This document shows positions 63,095 to 64,000 of a stretch of DNA of 64,000 bases, in pieces (the stretch's first letter is position 1; every line of letters starts with the position of its first letter). The stretch lies in contig NC_049910.1 in NCBI RefSeq assembly GCF_001411555.2, positions 35,937,250 through 36,001,249 of the forward strand, read 5' to 3'. The notes below the pieces were generated by a model, which had not been told where the DNA came from, made no database searches, and saw only the letters and a program-made list of their open reading frames with translations. A program made the position numbers and the translations under genes. The DNA comes from Juglans regia. Lineage: Eukaryota > Streptophyta > Magnoliopsida > Fagales > Juglandaceae.

Positions 63095-63656
63095 TGTAAG
63101 GGAATTTTCCTCACTTCACAAAGCTTATTGGGCCTCGACCCAATACCCGGCCTTAAGGTCGTTGGGGCCATGCTTAGAACAAAGTGTCAACCAGAAAAAG
63201 GGGTTAGTGACTGGCAAGACAAGATCCACTGACTTGGGAACATCTACGGCTCACAAGAGATAAAAGCAGAGTTTGGAAACTACACCGCATTAATGACATT
63301 GCTACCGAGCTACACGTCCCATTGATGGCGCCGTCACATAATCACGCTGCATTAAAGGACTTTGATAGCAGGAATAGAAGGAGGGCACGAACTGCATGGA
63401 GATAAACATGATCTGCACCTCCCCATACCCATAGTATAAATAGCAAGCCCCAAGTACGAGGAACATTCTCTGGTCCCTAGACTCTTTCATTTATTTACTA
63501 ACTTTCAAGAATATTTACTAACTTTGGGATTAGAAACTCCCCGGCCCCAAGGTCACTCTCTCCTAGTTGTCTTCTCCCATATATTTTGCAAGCCCGTTTC
63601 TGAAGACCTGATTTGTCAGAACTTGACCTAAAGACGTGCGAAAAGCAATGTTAACA
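63095..63656 (+). repeat. Right LTR
   Basis: Begins TGTAAGGGAATTTTC and ends CAATGTTAACA. Contains an intact TATA-like 'agtataaatagc' at about 63,433. Lacks about 87 bp present in the left LTR and carries many substitutions relative to it, indicating an old insertion. Confidence 0.88.
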
Positions 63657-63779
63657 AGGAGAGAGATTTTTCATGTGAATATCATGACTTGATCAATCTG
63701 CATAAATGACTTCCTTCATTGATGTGTATTGAAATCGATGTCAAAACTTGCAAAATTGGTGAACTGACAATGTTTGGGG

Positions 63780-64000
63780 GAAATTTGGGGTTCGTCATTG
63801 TTTGGGGAAAAATTGGTGAACTGGACATATATATATTCTTTTGCGTCAAAAAATTGGGCACAAAAGATAAAATGTCTGTTGCAATAGTATGAATTGTTTT
63901 TTGCAATTCAGTGAAATCACTGCTTAACATATGAAGCTTGCTAGTTTTTTTGCGTCGATATAAATACGATGCAAATACAAATAAATTGACGCAAATGTAA
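63780..64000. repeat. CACTA-like subterminal motifs at the window end
   Basis: The last ~200 bp contain 'cttttgcgtcaaaaaattg', 'tttttttgcgtcgatataaa', 'cgatgcaaatacaaat' and 'gacgcaaatgtaa', the same tttgcgtc/gacgcaaat words as at 38.9-39.65 kb. They may be the far subterminal region of the large CACTA element, or another element that continues beyond the window. Confidence 0.4.

Larger units (their letters stand above)
60771..63656 (+). mobile_element. Gag-only LTR retrotransposon with 5-bp target duplication
   Basis: The left LTR is 60,771-61,705 and the right LTR 63,095-63,656. Perfect AGGAG direct repeats flank the element (60,766-60,770 and 63,657-63,661). LTRs start TGTAA and end TTAACA (right) or CTAATA (left). 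A primer-binding-like TGGCACCATCTATGGGA follows the left LTR at 61,707, and a G-rich tract precedes the right LTR. The internal region (about 1.4 kb) encodes only a broken gag and no protease, reverse transcriptase or integrase, so the element is non-autonomous, of Ty3-type by gag and primer-site style. Confidence 0.88.

Noticed and set aside
1..64000. CRISPR arrays, bacterial operons, rRNA or tRNA genes
   Set aside because: None are visible. The window is plant nuclear DNA, and the only tRNA-like signals are the pol III boxes of SINEs.

Overview
This is nuclear DNA of a woody eudicot, AT-rich with long intergenic stretches. Spliced genes with GT-AG introns, plant-only families (PUB/ARM, ALOG) and dense short transposons support this. 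A MITE family with ends like gtttggatgttgaagtgagt resembles repeats I recall from Fagales, especially walnut and pecan relatives. That placement is a low-confidence guess.

Layout. 1-1.2 kb holds copies of a ~175-bp AT-rich repeat. 1.6-7.2 kb (+) is a U-box/ARM E3 ligase gene close to PUB3, with a probable intron-containing 5' leader. 7.2-13.3 kb is intergenic, with a LINE remnant, a SINE with target duplications and MITEs. 13.8-14.5 kb (+) is an ALOG/LSH transcription regulator. 14.5-24.7 kb is intergenic, with several MITEs and a second SINE. 24.7-26.1 kb (-) is the arabinose-5-phosphate isomerase gene (SETH3/KdsD type). 28.8-34.8 kb (-) is a JmjC gene of JMJ19 type in eight coding exons. 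As I recall, PUB3 and SETH3 are also close together on Arabidopsis chromosome 3, so this pair may be microsyntenic.

From about 38.9 kb to the end the window is a nest of transposons. The oldest layer is a decayed CACTA (En/Spm) element on the minus strand, with TNP2, DUF4218, DUF4216 and Transposase_24 regions. Its TNP2/DUF4216 reading frame is interrupted at 45,041-50,484 by a 5.4-kb insertion flanked by a 9-bp duplication (8 of 9 matching). That insertion is Mutator-like in its duplication, has no transposase I can recognise, and carries two decayed convergent genes: a triplicated-exon gene (+) and a GRF zinc-finger gene (-). An L1-type LINE with a C-terminal RNase H follows at 53.9-59.5 kb. 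A gag-only LTR retrotransposon with a perfect 5-bp duplication follows at 60.8-63.7 kb, and its left LTR has a MITE inserted at the TATA box. CACTA-like subterminal motifs reappear at 38.9-39.65 kb and in the last 200 bp.

The host genes do not form a pathway: protein ubiquitination, organ-boundary or light development, the KDO/rhamnogalacturonan-II precursor pathway, and chromatin. The most novel items are the cargo-carrying insertion inside the CACTA gene, the Fe(II)-ligand His-to-Lys change in the JmjC protein, and a near-perfect inverted repeat at 37.24-37.31 kb.
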